Source: an uncultured Flavihumibacter sp. (GTDB lineage: Bacteria > Bacteroidota > Bacteroidia > Chitinophagales > Chitinophagaceae). Taken from it: a stretch of 10,016 nt of DNA. Below the pieces are notes generated by a model. The model saw only the letters and a list, made by a program, of their open reading frames with translations, was not told where the DNA came from and did not search any database. Both the position numbers and the translations under genes were made by a program. The stretch spans positions 1 to 10,016 of the forward strand of contig CAMLRX010000159.1 of NCBI GenBank assembly GCA_946482545.1. The letters are read 5' to 3'. Each line of letters starts with the position of its first letter. Within the stretch, counting starts at the first letter, position 1. This document shows positions 1-6,746 of this stretch, piece by piece.

Positions 1-669
1 TATACCACCATCACGGAATACGATAAAACCTTCAAAGACGTATCCGTTATGTTTGAAAACGATAACCTCACCAACACACTTGGAGAAGTGATCGCCGCAC
101 ACGGCCTCAAACAAATCCGCATCGCCGAAACAGAGAAGTACCCGCACGTCACCTTCTTCTTCAGCGGTGGCCGGGAACTTCCCTTCCCAGGCGAAGAAAG
201 AATCCTGAAGCCTTCGCCCAAAGTGGCCACTTATGACCTGAAACCTGAGATGAGCGCTTACGACCTCACCGATGCGATCGTTCCTGAAATTCAAAACCAA
301 ACCGCCGATTTCATCTGCCTGAATTTCGCCAACGCCGATATGGTAGGACACACAGGTATTTTTGAAGCCGCCATGAAAGCCGCGGAAACCGTGGACCACT
401 GTGTTCAACGCGTGGTGACCGCCGCCCTGGAGAACGGCTATACCGTGTTCCTAACAGCAGATCATGGCAACGCCGATTATATGCGGAACGAAGATGGATC
501 ACCCAATACCGCGCATACGCTGAACCTGGTGCCGTTGTTCGTTATTGATAAAAACTGGCATGGCGCCCTGCAGCCAGGAAAGCTGGGTGATATCGCGCCT
601 TCTATCTTAACGATGATGGGCCTGCCTATCCCCCCGCAAATGACCGGCAAGGTGCTGGTTTCGGCATAA
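1..669 (+). CDS. gpmI: 2,3-bisphosphoglycerate-independent phosphoglycerate mutase, C-terminal part (5' end outside window)
   Basis: Interconverts 3-phosphoglycerate and 2-phosphoglycerate in glycolysis and gluconeogenesis in the cytoplasm, using two Mn2+ ions. The open frame runs in from base 1, giving 222 residues of a protein usually about 510 long, so an internal ATG at 49 is not the real start. The fragment carries the C-terminal metal-binding motifs of the alkaline-phosphatase-like fold: NADMVGHTG (Asp at 337-339, His at 349-351), TADHGNAD (Asp-His at 460-465) and PNTAH (His at 514-516). These correspond to Asp403/His407, Asp444/His445 and His462 of the Geobacillus enzyme. The FFFSGG segment and the terminal MTGKVL are also typical. 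The TAA stop at 667-669 is directly followed by the ATG of the next gene, which suggests co-transcription with the haem/iron genes downstream. The catalytic serine lies upstream of the window, so intactness of the whole gene cannot be judged. Confidence 0.96.
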   Translation, partial: YTTITEYDKTFKDVSVMFENDNLTNTLGEVIAAHGLKQIRIAETEKYPHVTFFFSGGRELPFPGEERILKPSPKVATYDLKPEMSAYDLTDAIVPEIQNQTADFICLNFANADMVGHTGIFEAAMKAAETVDHCVQRVVTAALENGYTVFLTADHGNADYMRNEDGSPNTAHTLNLVPLFVIDKNWHGALQPGKLGDIAPSILTMMGLPIPPQMTGKVLVSA

Positions 670-1164
670 ATGAACCGTATGAAAAAAAGAATACTGACAG
701 GGCTGCTGGTCGCGATTCTACTGATGCAGTTCTTCCGGCCGGAAGCAAACAGCACAGCTGCTCTGCAGCCCAATGCCCTTTCGGCAGGTTATGCCGTGCC
801 GGAAGCCGCAGCCATTATTCTGAAGAAAGCCTGTAACGACTGTCACTCCAACAATACCAGCTATCCCTGGTATGCGCACATACAGCCCGTTGGCTGGTGG
901 CTCGCGGACCATATTAAGGATGGAAAGAACGAATTGAATTTCGATGAGTTCCTCACCTACGGGCTGAAAAAGCAGGACCACAAGCTGGAAGAAGTGATAG
1001 AAGAAGTGAAAAAAGGCCACATGCCGCTACCGTCTTATGTACGCATGCACAAAAGCGCCGCCCTCACAAAAGCGGAAAAGGAAGCGATTGTAGCCTGGGC
1101 CGACAGAACCCGGAAAGAAATACAGAATAAAATGCTGGTAGCGGGTGAACGTAAAACACCATAA
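670..1164 (+). CDS. Small haem-binding (CxxCH) domain protein, membrane-anchored or exported
   Basis: A 164-residue protein with a basic N-terminus (MNRMKKR) and a hydrophobic stretch at about 8-22, acting as a signal peptide or membrane anchor. It carries one c-type haem attachment motif, CNDCH (C55, C58, H59), so the body should lie on the periplasmic side. The following SYPWYAHIQPVGWWLADHI segment and the MPLPSY segment, with M118 as a possible axial ligand, match the Bacteroidota 'haem-binding domain' family (Pfam Haem_bd). These are small cytochrome-like proteins of mostly unknown physiological role. The ATG follows the gpmI stop with no gap, and the 3' end overlaps the next gene by 20 bp, so translational coupling is likely. 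With a TonB receptor and PepSY protein downstream, a role in haem or iron handling or periplasmic electron transfer is plausible but inferred. Confidence 0.85.
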   Translation: MNRMKKRILTGLLVAILLMQFFRPEANSTAALQPNALSAGYAVPEAAAIILKKACNDCHSNNTSYPWYAHIQPVGWWLADHIKDGKNELNFDEFLTYGLKKQDHKLEEVIEEVKKGHMPLPSYVRMHKSAALTKAEKEAIVAWADRTRKEIQNKMLVAGERKTP

Positions 1165-1675
1165 TATTCCAACTTTCAGCGGGGCAATGCTGCTACTCAT
1201 ACTGGCGGCCGCCCCGCTTTTTCTTTCCCTCGCATTCCTGGGCAGGCAGGCCATGATACGCCATGATATGGAAGAACGGCTGGAAAAAGAGGCGCTCACC
1301 ACCATCTTCGTACCCAGGGGCCGGTTGTATTGGGTGAAGAAGGACAAAGAGATACAGGTTGGAAAAGATTTGTTTGATGTGAAAAAAATCGTTCCGGTGG
1401 CAAAGGGTTACCTCGTTACCGGTTTGTACGACTATGATGAAAAGCATATTCACCGGCAATTAAGTAACGCGATAGAAGGGCAGGCGGAAGAAGAACAACA
1501 GGATGCTTTTGGCACCTGGCTCTTTAAACAACAGTATACCTGCCCTGACCAGGAAACGGCCATGCCCGTTGAAAGCACTGCCATCCTTAAGCTGTACAAT
1601 ATTTATCCAACCGGATATTTTCAGAAAAATGAACAAAAGGTGCCCACTCCTCCTCCACGGCATCCATCCACTTAA
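1145..1675 (+). CDS. Uncharacterised single-span membrane protein in the haem/iron operon
   Basis: Family not recognised with certainty. The 176-residue product starts at GTG 1145, inside the last codons of the preceding gene in another frame; an ATG at 1187 (LLLILAAAPLF follows) is an alternative. One strongly hydrophobic segment at about 14-33 is a signal anchor or signal peptide. After it come a charged helix (DMEERLEKEAL, 41-51) and a compact segment with the pattern W-x-K-x-x-K-E-I ... F-D-V-K ... G-Y-L-V-T-G-L-Y-D at about 63-97, which resembles a small beta-rich periplasmic domain. The C-terminus is proline-rich (PTPPPRHPST). The gene sits between the haem-binding protein and the TonB receptor, 37 bp before the receptor start. 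From memory, small proteins with a similar WVK...GKEI...FDVK...TGL pattern occur before TonB receptors in other Bacteroidota; this was not checked. A role in uptake is inferred from position only. Confidence 0.65.
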   Translation: MNVKHHNIPTFSGAMLLLILAAAPLFLSLAFLGRQAMIRHDMEERLEKEALTTIFVPRGRLYWVKKDKEIQVGKDLFDVKKIVPVAKGYLVTGLYDYDEKHIHRQLSNAIEGQAEEEQQDAFGTWLFKQQYTCPDQETAMPVESTAILKLYNIYPTGYFQKNEQKVPTPPPRHPST

Positions 1676-1712
1676 ACACACACTGCTGTTCATTTTTCAA
1701 ACCAATACTAAC

Positions 1713-3932
1713 ATGGATTACAGAAGAATTATATGCTCCTGTACGGCCATGGGCATGTTGTTTATTGCCCAGGCACAGGATAAAAAAACCAAAGATTCCT
1801 TGTGGAACGAACTGGATGAAGTGGTTGTTTCTTACAACAAATGGGAGCAGAACCTGAATGAAGTTCCCAATAAGATCGCGCGCATCAATATGAAACTCGC
1901 TGCTCTTCAGCATCCGCAAACTGCGGCTGACCTGTTGGGAGCATCGGGTTCGGTGTTCATTCAGAAAAGTCAACTGGGCGGCGGAAGTCCTATGATACGC
2001 GGTTTTGCTACCAATCGTGTATTGATTGTGGTGGATGGTGTGCGCATGAACAACGCCATTTACCGCAGCGGCAACCTCCAGAACGTGATCTCGCTCGATG
2101 CGCTGGCTACCGAAAACGCCGAGGTAATCTTCGGCCCCGGAAGCCTCATCTATGGAAGCGATGCCATTGGTGGTGTAATGGATTTTCATTCCTTCATGCC
2201 AAAGCTGTCTACCAATGAGGATTTGTTCGCTAAAGCGAATGTACTCACCCGTTATGCTTCCGCGAACAAGGAGAAAACCGTTCATGCCGACGTGAATTTC
2301 GGGGAGAAAAAAATATCCTTTCTTTCCAGCTTCACCTACAGTGATTTTGGCGACATGAAGATGGGAAAGAACGGTGGCCAGGAAAGTTATCTTCGCCCCA
2401 ATTCCGTGGAATGGATCAACGGGAAAGACAGTGTGGTCACCAACCCGGACCCGCGTGTCCAGTTGCAAAGCGGCTACCATCAGCTCAACCTGTTGCAGAA
2501 GATCCGTATCCGCCCGAACGATCATTGGGACCTCGGTTATGCCTACCATTATTCCGCTACGGGTAATGTGCCCCGTTATGACCGGTTGATTGAAACGAGC
2601 GGAGGCCTGCCCACCTTCGCCCAATGGTATTATGGTCCGCAACGTTGGGAAATGCACCAGGCACAGGCAGCTTACACGGGCAGCACCGCGCTGTTCGACA
2701 ACATGAAGGCCGTATTCGCCTACCAGGATTATGAAGAAAGTCGTCACGACCGGCGCAGGAACAATGCCAACCTCCGCAACCTCACGGAAACCGTGGAAGC
2801 TGTTTCCGCCAACTTCGATTTCCTGAAAACACTCGATCCGGGCACAAGCCTGTTCTATGGCGCGGAATACGTTTTCAACGAAGTGGGTTCAACAGGAAAC
2901 AGGGTGAACACCGCCAATGGAACCGTTTCAGGTGTGGCTTCCCGTTATCCCAACGGATCAAAGTGGCAATCAGCGGCAGCCTACATCAGTTTGAAAAAAC
3001 GGGTAAACCCGAAACTTGTGCTGTCTACCGGATTGCGGTACAACCATGTTTCACTGAAAAGCAGGTTCGATACCACTTACTTCAAAACGCCATTCCTGGA
3101 AGCAGACATCAGCAAGGGCGCTGTTACAGGTAATGTTGGTATTACCTACCGTACAACAGAAAATTCACACCTGTTCTTCAATGTATCTACCGGTTTCAGA
3201 AGCCCTAATATAGACGATATCGGGAAGATATTTGAATCGGTTACCGGAAGACTAACGGTGCCGAACGCGAACCTCTCTTCTGAATATGCGTGGAACGGTG
3301 AACTGGGCTGGAACATCAAAAAAGAAAGAAGGTACAGCTTCGACATCACCGCCTTCTTCACCTACCTTGATAATGCCATCGCCAGAAGACCATTTCAGTT
3401 GAATGGCAGCGATAGCCTTGAATTCAATGGCGGCATGGTATTCACGGAAGCCCTTCAGAACGTGGCCCATGCGAAAGTATGGGGTGCGCAGGGCGCTTTT
3501 TCGGTGTTCCTTACGCCCAGGCTATCGTGGAGCATTCAGGGCAACTGGACCAAAGGAGAGGAGACGGATGACGCGGCAGACAAGAACGTACCGCTCCGCC
3601 ACGCCGCGCCATTCTTCAGCAACAGCCATCTCCGTTATATGCGCGGCAAATGGTTGTTGGATCTTTATGGCATCTACAATGCCGCGATCCGTTACGAAGA
3701 CCTGGCACCAACGGAGCAGGTGAAAACATTCATCTACGCCAGGGATGCCAACGGTAATCCTTATTCTCCGTCCTGGTACACCATCAACCTGAAGGGAAGT
3801 TACGAGATCAGCCGCCACATCTCTGTTTCAGGGGGCTGGGAAAACATCACCAACCAACGGTACAGGCCCTATTCATCAGGCATTGTGGCAGCGGGATCCA
3901 ACCTCGTGCTCTCCGTAAAAGCTTCCATTTAA
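1713..3932 (+). CDS. TonB-dependent outer membrane receptor, haemoglobin/haem receptor type
   Basis: A 739-residue receptor predicted to import haem, iron or another metal ligand across the outer membrane with TonB-ExbBD energy. ATG 1713 was chosen because it opens a good signal peptide (MDYRRIICSCTAMGMLFIAQAQ, cleavage near 22). The frame stays open upstream to 1503, but that part overlaps the previous gene. Next come a TonB-box-like LDEVVVSYNK (34-43), a plug domain (about 45-160, with GSPMIRGF, VDGVRMNNAIYRSGNLQNV and GPGSLIYGSDAIGG) and a 22-strand-type barrel ending in ENITNQRYRPYSSGI...SVKASI. The plug motifs are those of the TonB haemoglobin/transferrin/lactoferrin receptor families. 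The FRAP and NPNL motifs of haem receptors appear as FRSP (495-498) and PNANL (517-521), but no histidine lies between them. There is neither an STN signalling domain nor an N-terminal carboxypeptidase-like domain, so this is a plain transporter. The substrate is not proven. Confidence 0.92.
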   Translation: MDYRRIICSCTAMGMLFIAQAQDKKTKDSLWNELDEVVVSYNKWEQNLNEVPNKIARINMKLAALQHPQTAADLLGASGSVFIQKSQLGGGSPMIRGFATNRVLIVVDGVRMNNAIYRSGNLQNVISLDALATENAEVIFGPGSLIYGSDAIGGVMDFHSFMPKLSTNEDLFAKANVLTRYASANKEKTVHADVNFGEKKISFLSSFTYSDFGDMKMGKNGGQESYLRPNSVEWINGKDSVVTNPDPRVQLQSGYHQLNLLQKIRIRPNDHWDLGYAYHYSATGNVPRYDRLIETSGGLPTFAQWYYGPQRWEMHQAQAAYTGSTALFDNMKAVFAYQDYEESRHDRRRNNANLRNLTETVEAVSANFDFLKTLDPGTSLFYGAEYVFNEVGSTGNRVNTANGTVSGVASRYPNGSKWQSAAAYISLKKRVNPKLVLSTGLRYNHVSLKSRFDTTYFKTPFLEADISKGAVTGNVGITYRTTENSHLFFNVSTGFRSPNIDDIGKIFESVTGRLTVPNANLSSEYAWNGELGWNIKKERRYSFDITAFFTYLDNAIARRPFQLNGSDSLEFNGGMVFTEALQNVAHAKVWGAQGAFSVFLTPRLSWSIQGNWTKGEETDDAADKNVPLRHAAPFFSNSHLRYMRGKWLLDLYGIYNAAIRYEDLAPTEQVKTFIYARDANGNPYSPSWYTINLKGSYEISRHISVSGGWENITNQRYRPYSSGIVAAGSNLVLSVKASI

Positions 3933-3944
3933 AACACCAACACC

Positions 3945-4523
3945 ATGCAGCAGAACGCTTCAGCACAGATAGCCCGGAAAACGAGATGGCACAGAAAATG
4001 GCACAGGAACATCGCCATCGTAGGAGCTGCTTTCCTATTGTTTACCTCAGTAACCGGCCTGCTGCTGGCCTGGAAAAAAAATAGCGGGGGATACCTGCTG
4101 GCGGAATCAAAGAAGGGGAGCAGCCCCCTTCTTTCCCAATGGCTCTCTTTTGAAACACTTTCTTCCAAAGCCATTACAGCGCTTCGCGAAAAACACGGTA
4201 ACAATATTGATACCGTGATCAGCCGGATCGATGCGCGGCCGGATAAGGGAATGGTCAAGTTCATTTTCGAGAACCATTACCACGCGCTCCAGGTAGATGC
4301 CGTTACGGGGAATATACTTTTACATGAGGAACGGCGCGCCGACTTTATTGAACAGTTGCATGACGGCAGCATCATTGATAAGCTGTTGAGCGCCAATGGT
4401 CCGGGCAAACTCACCTACTCCACCATCGGTGGACTAAGCCTGCTCCTGCTCACCATTACCGGGTTCTGGCTCTGGTACAACCCGAAAAGAATCCGGAAGA
4501 AAAAGGCGGAAATTCAGCCCTGA
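3945..4523 (+). CDS. PepSY domain / PepSY-associated transmembrane protein, short two-span form
   Basis: A 192-residue inner-membrane protein. A histidine- and arginine-rich cytoplasmic start (RWHRKWHRN, 14-22) leads into the first membrane helix (about 23-43, ending TGLLLAWKK). A periplasmic PepSY-like domain follows (about 70-125, with the typical end HALQVDAVTGNIL), then a LHDGS segment (138-142), a second helix (about 157-178, TGFWLWYNP) and a basic tail. Short PepSY-TM proteins of this kind commonly sit beside TonB receptors in Bacteroidota and other bacteria. Larger relatives are implicated in reduction of ferric siderophores or haem at the inner membrane. The gene starts 12 bp after the receptor stop, so the two are almost certainly co-transcribed. 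The likely role is helping release or reduce the imported metal ligand; this is inference, since no catalytic residues are known for the short form. Confidence 0.85.
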   Translation: MQQNASAQIARKTRWHRKWHRNIAIVGAAFLLFTSVTGLLLAWKKNSGGYLLAESKKGSSPLLSQWLSFETLSSKAITALREKHGNNIDTVISRIDARPDKGMVKFIFENHYHALQVDAVTGNILLHEERRADFIEQLHDGSIIDKLLSANGPGKLTYSTIGGLSLLLLTITGFWLWYNPKRIRKKKAEIQP

Positions 4524-4580
4524 AACTTAAACGGAGGCAGCATATTCTGAAAATTATTGTCTAACTTGTATGGTAACCAA

Positions 4581-5174
4581 ATGTCTTATATGACGGAGGA
4601 AGCCATTCTTACCGGTTGCTTAAGAAATGATGCAACCGCCCAAAAGGAGTTATACAACCGCTACAGCCCGAAAATGTTGTCGGTATGTTTCAGGTACGCC
4701 CACAACAGGGAAGACGCGGAAGATATGCTCCAGGAGGGTTTCATTAAAGTGTTCTCGCAAATCCACACCTTTCAGGGCAAAGGCGCCTTTGAAGGTTGGG
4801 TGAGAAGAGTGATTGTGCATACCTGCATCAACATTCTGAAGAAGAACAAAAAGTTCAATGAAAGTGTGGACATTATTCACGCTTCGGGCGTGCAGGTAAG
4901 GGAGGAATCCATTCCATCGATCATCCAGGCCAAACAGGTTATCGATTGCATCAGGATACTTCCGATCGGATACCGGACGGTACTCAACCTGTATGCCATT
5001 GAAGGCTACAACCACAAGGAGATCGCAGAGATGTTAGACATTGAGGAAAGCACGAGCCGTTCGCAGTACACCAGGGCCCGCGCCATGCTGGAGGATATTC
5101 TTGTGAAAAAAAGAATTATGCAGAAACCACGGGAAAAAGCAGGCTGGTTCGCCGCGCTTACCGGGAGATCCTGA
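4581..5174 (+). CDS. ECF-type RNA polymerase sigma-70 family factor
   Basis: A 197-residue alternative sigma factor. Region 2 spans about 24-90, with DAEDMLQEGFIKVF (45-58, the core-binding helix) and the FEGWVRRVIVHTCINILKK segment that recognises the -10 element. Region 4 spans about 118-172, with LPIGYRTVLNLYAIEGYNHKEIAEMLDI and the helix-turn-helix STSRSQYTRARAML. There is no region 1 or 3, as expected for ECF factors. ATG 4581 was chosen; ATG 4590 (MTEEAILTG) is equally good, and an in-frame TTG at 4557 would give a weaker extended form. No clear ribosome binding site is visible. The gene begins 57 bp after the PepSY gene and ends 20 bp before a membrane-spanning partner, so sigma factor and partner form a two-gene unit. 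Its regulon is unknown and autoregulation is likely by analogy. It is not a FecI-type arrangement, because no FecR-like protein or STN-domain receptor is present. Confidence 0.93.
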   Translation: MSYMTEEAILTGCLRNDATAQKELYNRYSPKMLSVCFRYAHNREDAEDMLQEGFIKVFSQIHTFQGKGAFEGWVRRVIVHTCINILKKNKKFNESVDIIHASGVQVREESIPSIIQAKQVIDCIRILPIGYRTVLNLYAIEGYNHKEIAEMLDIEESTSRSQYTRARAMLEDILVKKRIMQKPREKAGWFAALTGRS

Positions 5175-5194
5175 GACCTTGAAACGAGACCGGC

Positions 5195-6706
5195 ATGGAG
5201 AGAGACTTTTACACAGATGATTTTGAACAATATCTAAGGGAAAAAACAGACGAATACCGGATGTTCCCCTCTGATACTGTTTGGAAAAAAATTCACCGCC
5301 AACTGCATGTGTACAGGCGCTGGACCATGTTCGGTATATCCGCCCTGCTCCTGGGCGCCACTTTCCTCGGAGGCAGATTTTTCCTGAGCGGTACTGAAAA
5401 TATCCTGGCCGATGCCGCCAACAACCAGGTAACACCTTCTCCCCTTTCCAACACAAATTCAGAAGCAGAAGCAGAGAAAAAAGCCGCTAAAAAAGAGCCT
5501 GGTAAAGAAGCAGCAAAATATATCGCGCCCAACCAACTCATTATCGCTATCAACAATATCAGGGAAAGGAAGCTTTCCAATATGCTTTTCCAGGACATCG
5601 CGGAAAAGAACGATCCTAATATGAAGGTGGCCTGGCTTCGTCCTGCGGAAGTGGATAGTCCGGCTATAGTGGCCGCAGAAGTTCCGGAAGAAAAGGAATT
5701 GCCTGTGCCTACTGTTGCACAAATAGAATTAAAAACAGCCGCTTCGTTCCTGGTTAAAACACCGGAGCAGCTTCCCGTTCGCCACCTGGAGGCCGTTCTT
5801 GTGGAAAAACCTTCTTCACTTAGTGTAATCCCTTCCAAAGAAGATGGTTTGACTTTCAAAACAACACCGGATATCGCGTCTGTACAATTGGTGGAAGAAA
5901 AGCCCTTCCTCTCTGAAGAAGACAGAAGACATATAGATAATTTCGCGCTCAACTATATACCACCGCAAAGAAGAAAACTTAGCCTGCAATTCTATGTAAC
6001 GCCAACAGTAAGCTACAGAAGACTGACTGATTGGGGTAAGAACATCAACCTGAATTCAGCGCCTACCAACCTTACCACACAGGCACACTATGATATCGAT
6101 AAATATGTGAACCAAAAGCCGGCCATTGGTTTTGAAGCCGGCTCCAACATGCTGGTGAAACTAACACCAGGACTAACATTGAAAACCGGTCTTCAATTTA
6201 ATTTCTCCAGGTTCCAGATACATGCTTACAATGCGCCATCGGAAACAGCGATCGTAGCCATGAGCACCACTTCCGGCAATCAGCCTGACACCATGTTCAG
6301 CGGCAGCAGGCTCCGGAATTACTTCGGCTATTCAAGAGCGGAAGTACAGAACCAATACATGCAACTTTCCATGCCGGTAGGACTTGAACTCCGGGTGGCA
6401 GGTACCAATAAATTCAGTTTCAACGTGGCAGGTGCCGTTCAACCCACCTACCTGCTGAGCAGCAACAGCTACCTGCTCAGTTCCGATTACAAACATTACG
6501 TGAAAGCGCCGGACGACCTCATGCGCCGCTGGAACCTGCACACCAACTTTGAAGCCTACTTCGCCTTCGAAAAGAATGGGCTGCGCTGGCAAATGGGTCC
6601 CCAGTTCAGGTACCAGATGCTTTCCAGTTATGAGAACAAATACCCCATACGGGAATACGTGATTGATTATGGTTTCAAGATAGGCGTAAGCAAAATTTTC
6701 AAATAA
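5195..6706 (+). CDS. Putative dual membrane-spanning anti-sigma factor (Dma-like): cytoplasmic head, one TM helix, periplasmic linker, outer-membrane beta-barrel
   Basis: A 503-residue protein encoded directly behind the ECF sigma gene. Residues 1-42 are a short charged cytoplasmic head, with DDFEQYLREKTDEYRMFPSD (8-27) then VWKKIHRQLH. A single hydrophobic helix follows (about 43-60) with no convincing signal peptidase site after it. Residues about 64-260 form a long Glu/Lys/Ala/Pro-rich linker, most biased at 88-107. Residues about 261-503 alternate like beta-strands (LSLQFYVTPTVSYRR, AIGFEAGSNMLVKL, LTLKTGLQFNFSRF, QYMQLSMPVGLELRV, FSFNVAGAVQPTYLL) and end GFKIGVSKIFK, with the near-terminal Phe typical of outer-membrane barrels (OMP_b-brl-like). 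One polypeptide therefore appears to have an inner-membrane helix and an outer-membrane barrel. This is the layout of the Dma family in Bacteroides thetaiotaomicron, whose members restrain a neighbouring ECF sigma factor and affect vesiculation. Anti-sigma activity here is inferred from layout and pairing. Alternatively, the helix is a long cleaved signal and the product an ordinary barrel. Confidence 0.8.
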   Translation: MERDFYTDDFEQYLREKTDEYRMFPSDTVWKKIHRQLHVYRRWTMFGISALLLGATFLGGRFFLSGTENILADAANNQVTPSPLSNTNSEAEAEKKAAKKEPGKEAAKYIAPNQLIIAINNIRERKLSNMLFQDIAEKNDPNMKVAWLRPAEVDSPAIVAAEVPEEKELPVPTVAQIELKTAASFLVKTPEQLPVRHLEAVLVEKPSSLSVIPSKEDGLTFKTTPDIASVQLVEEKPFLSEEDRRHIDNFALNYIPPQRRKLSLQFYVTPTVSYRRLTDWGKNINLNSAPTNLTTQAHYDIDKYVNQKPAIGFEAGSNMLVKLTPGLTLKTGLQFNFSRFQIHAYNAPSETAIVAMSTTSGNQPDTMFSGSRLRNYFGYSRAEVQNQYMQLSMPVGLELRVAGTNKFSFNVAGAVQPTYLLSSNSYLLSSDYKHYVKAPDDLMRRWNLHTNFEAYFAFEKNGLRWQMGPQFRYQMLSSYENKYPIREYVIDYGFKIGVSKIFK

Positions 6707-6734
6707 AATTCTCCTTCCCCGCCCCCTATTTCCT

Positions 6735-6742
6735 TAATTTTG
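6735..6742 (+). promoter_or_regulatory. Bacteroidota -7 promoter element (TAATTTTG) before the lipoprotein gene
   Basis: TAATTTTG matches the Bacteroidota housekeeping -7 consensus TAnnTTTG exactly and ends only 4 bases before the ATG at 6747. The transcript would thus be leaderless or nearly so, an arrangement seen often in this group. No good TTG -33 element lies at the usual distance upstream, where the sequence is C-rich (6711-6730), so strength is uncertain. It would drive the lipoprotein gene and probably uvrC, separating them from the sigma/anti-sigma pair. Confidence 0.5.
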
Positions 6743-6746
6743 GGGT

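Noticed and set aside
1503..1712. Upstream extension of the TonB receptor frame
   Set aside because: The 70 extra residues overlap the preceding gene and would put the clear signal peptide (start at 1713) inside the protein.
1587..2747. Long minus-strand open frame of 386 codons opposite the TonB receptor gene
   Set aside because: It lies antisense to a receptor with unmistakable motifs, and its translation shows no recognisable domain or signal. It also crosses the boundary into the preceding gene. It is best explained as a shadow of coding bias.
4557..4580. TTG start for the sigma factor
   Set aside because: ATG codons at 4581 and 4590 directly precede the conserved start of sigma region 2, and no ribosome binding site supports TTG.
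4540..4580. Possible promoter before the sigma factor (TAACTTGT near 4562)
   Set aside because: It only imperfectly matches TAnnTTTG, and no TTG element lies at the expected distance upstream.
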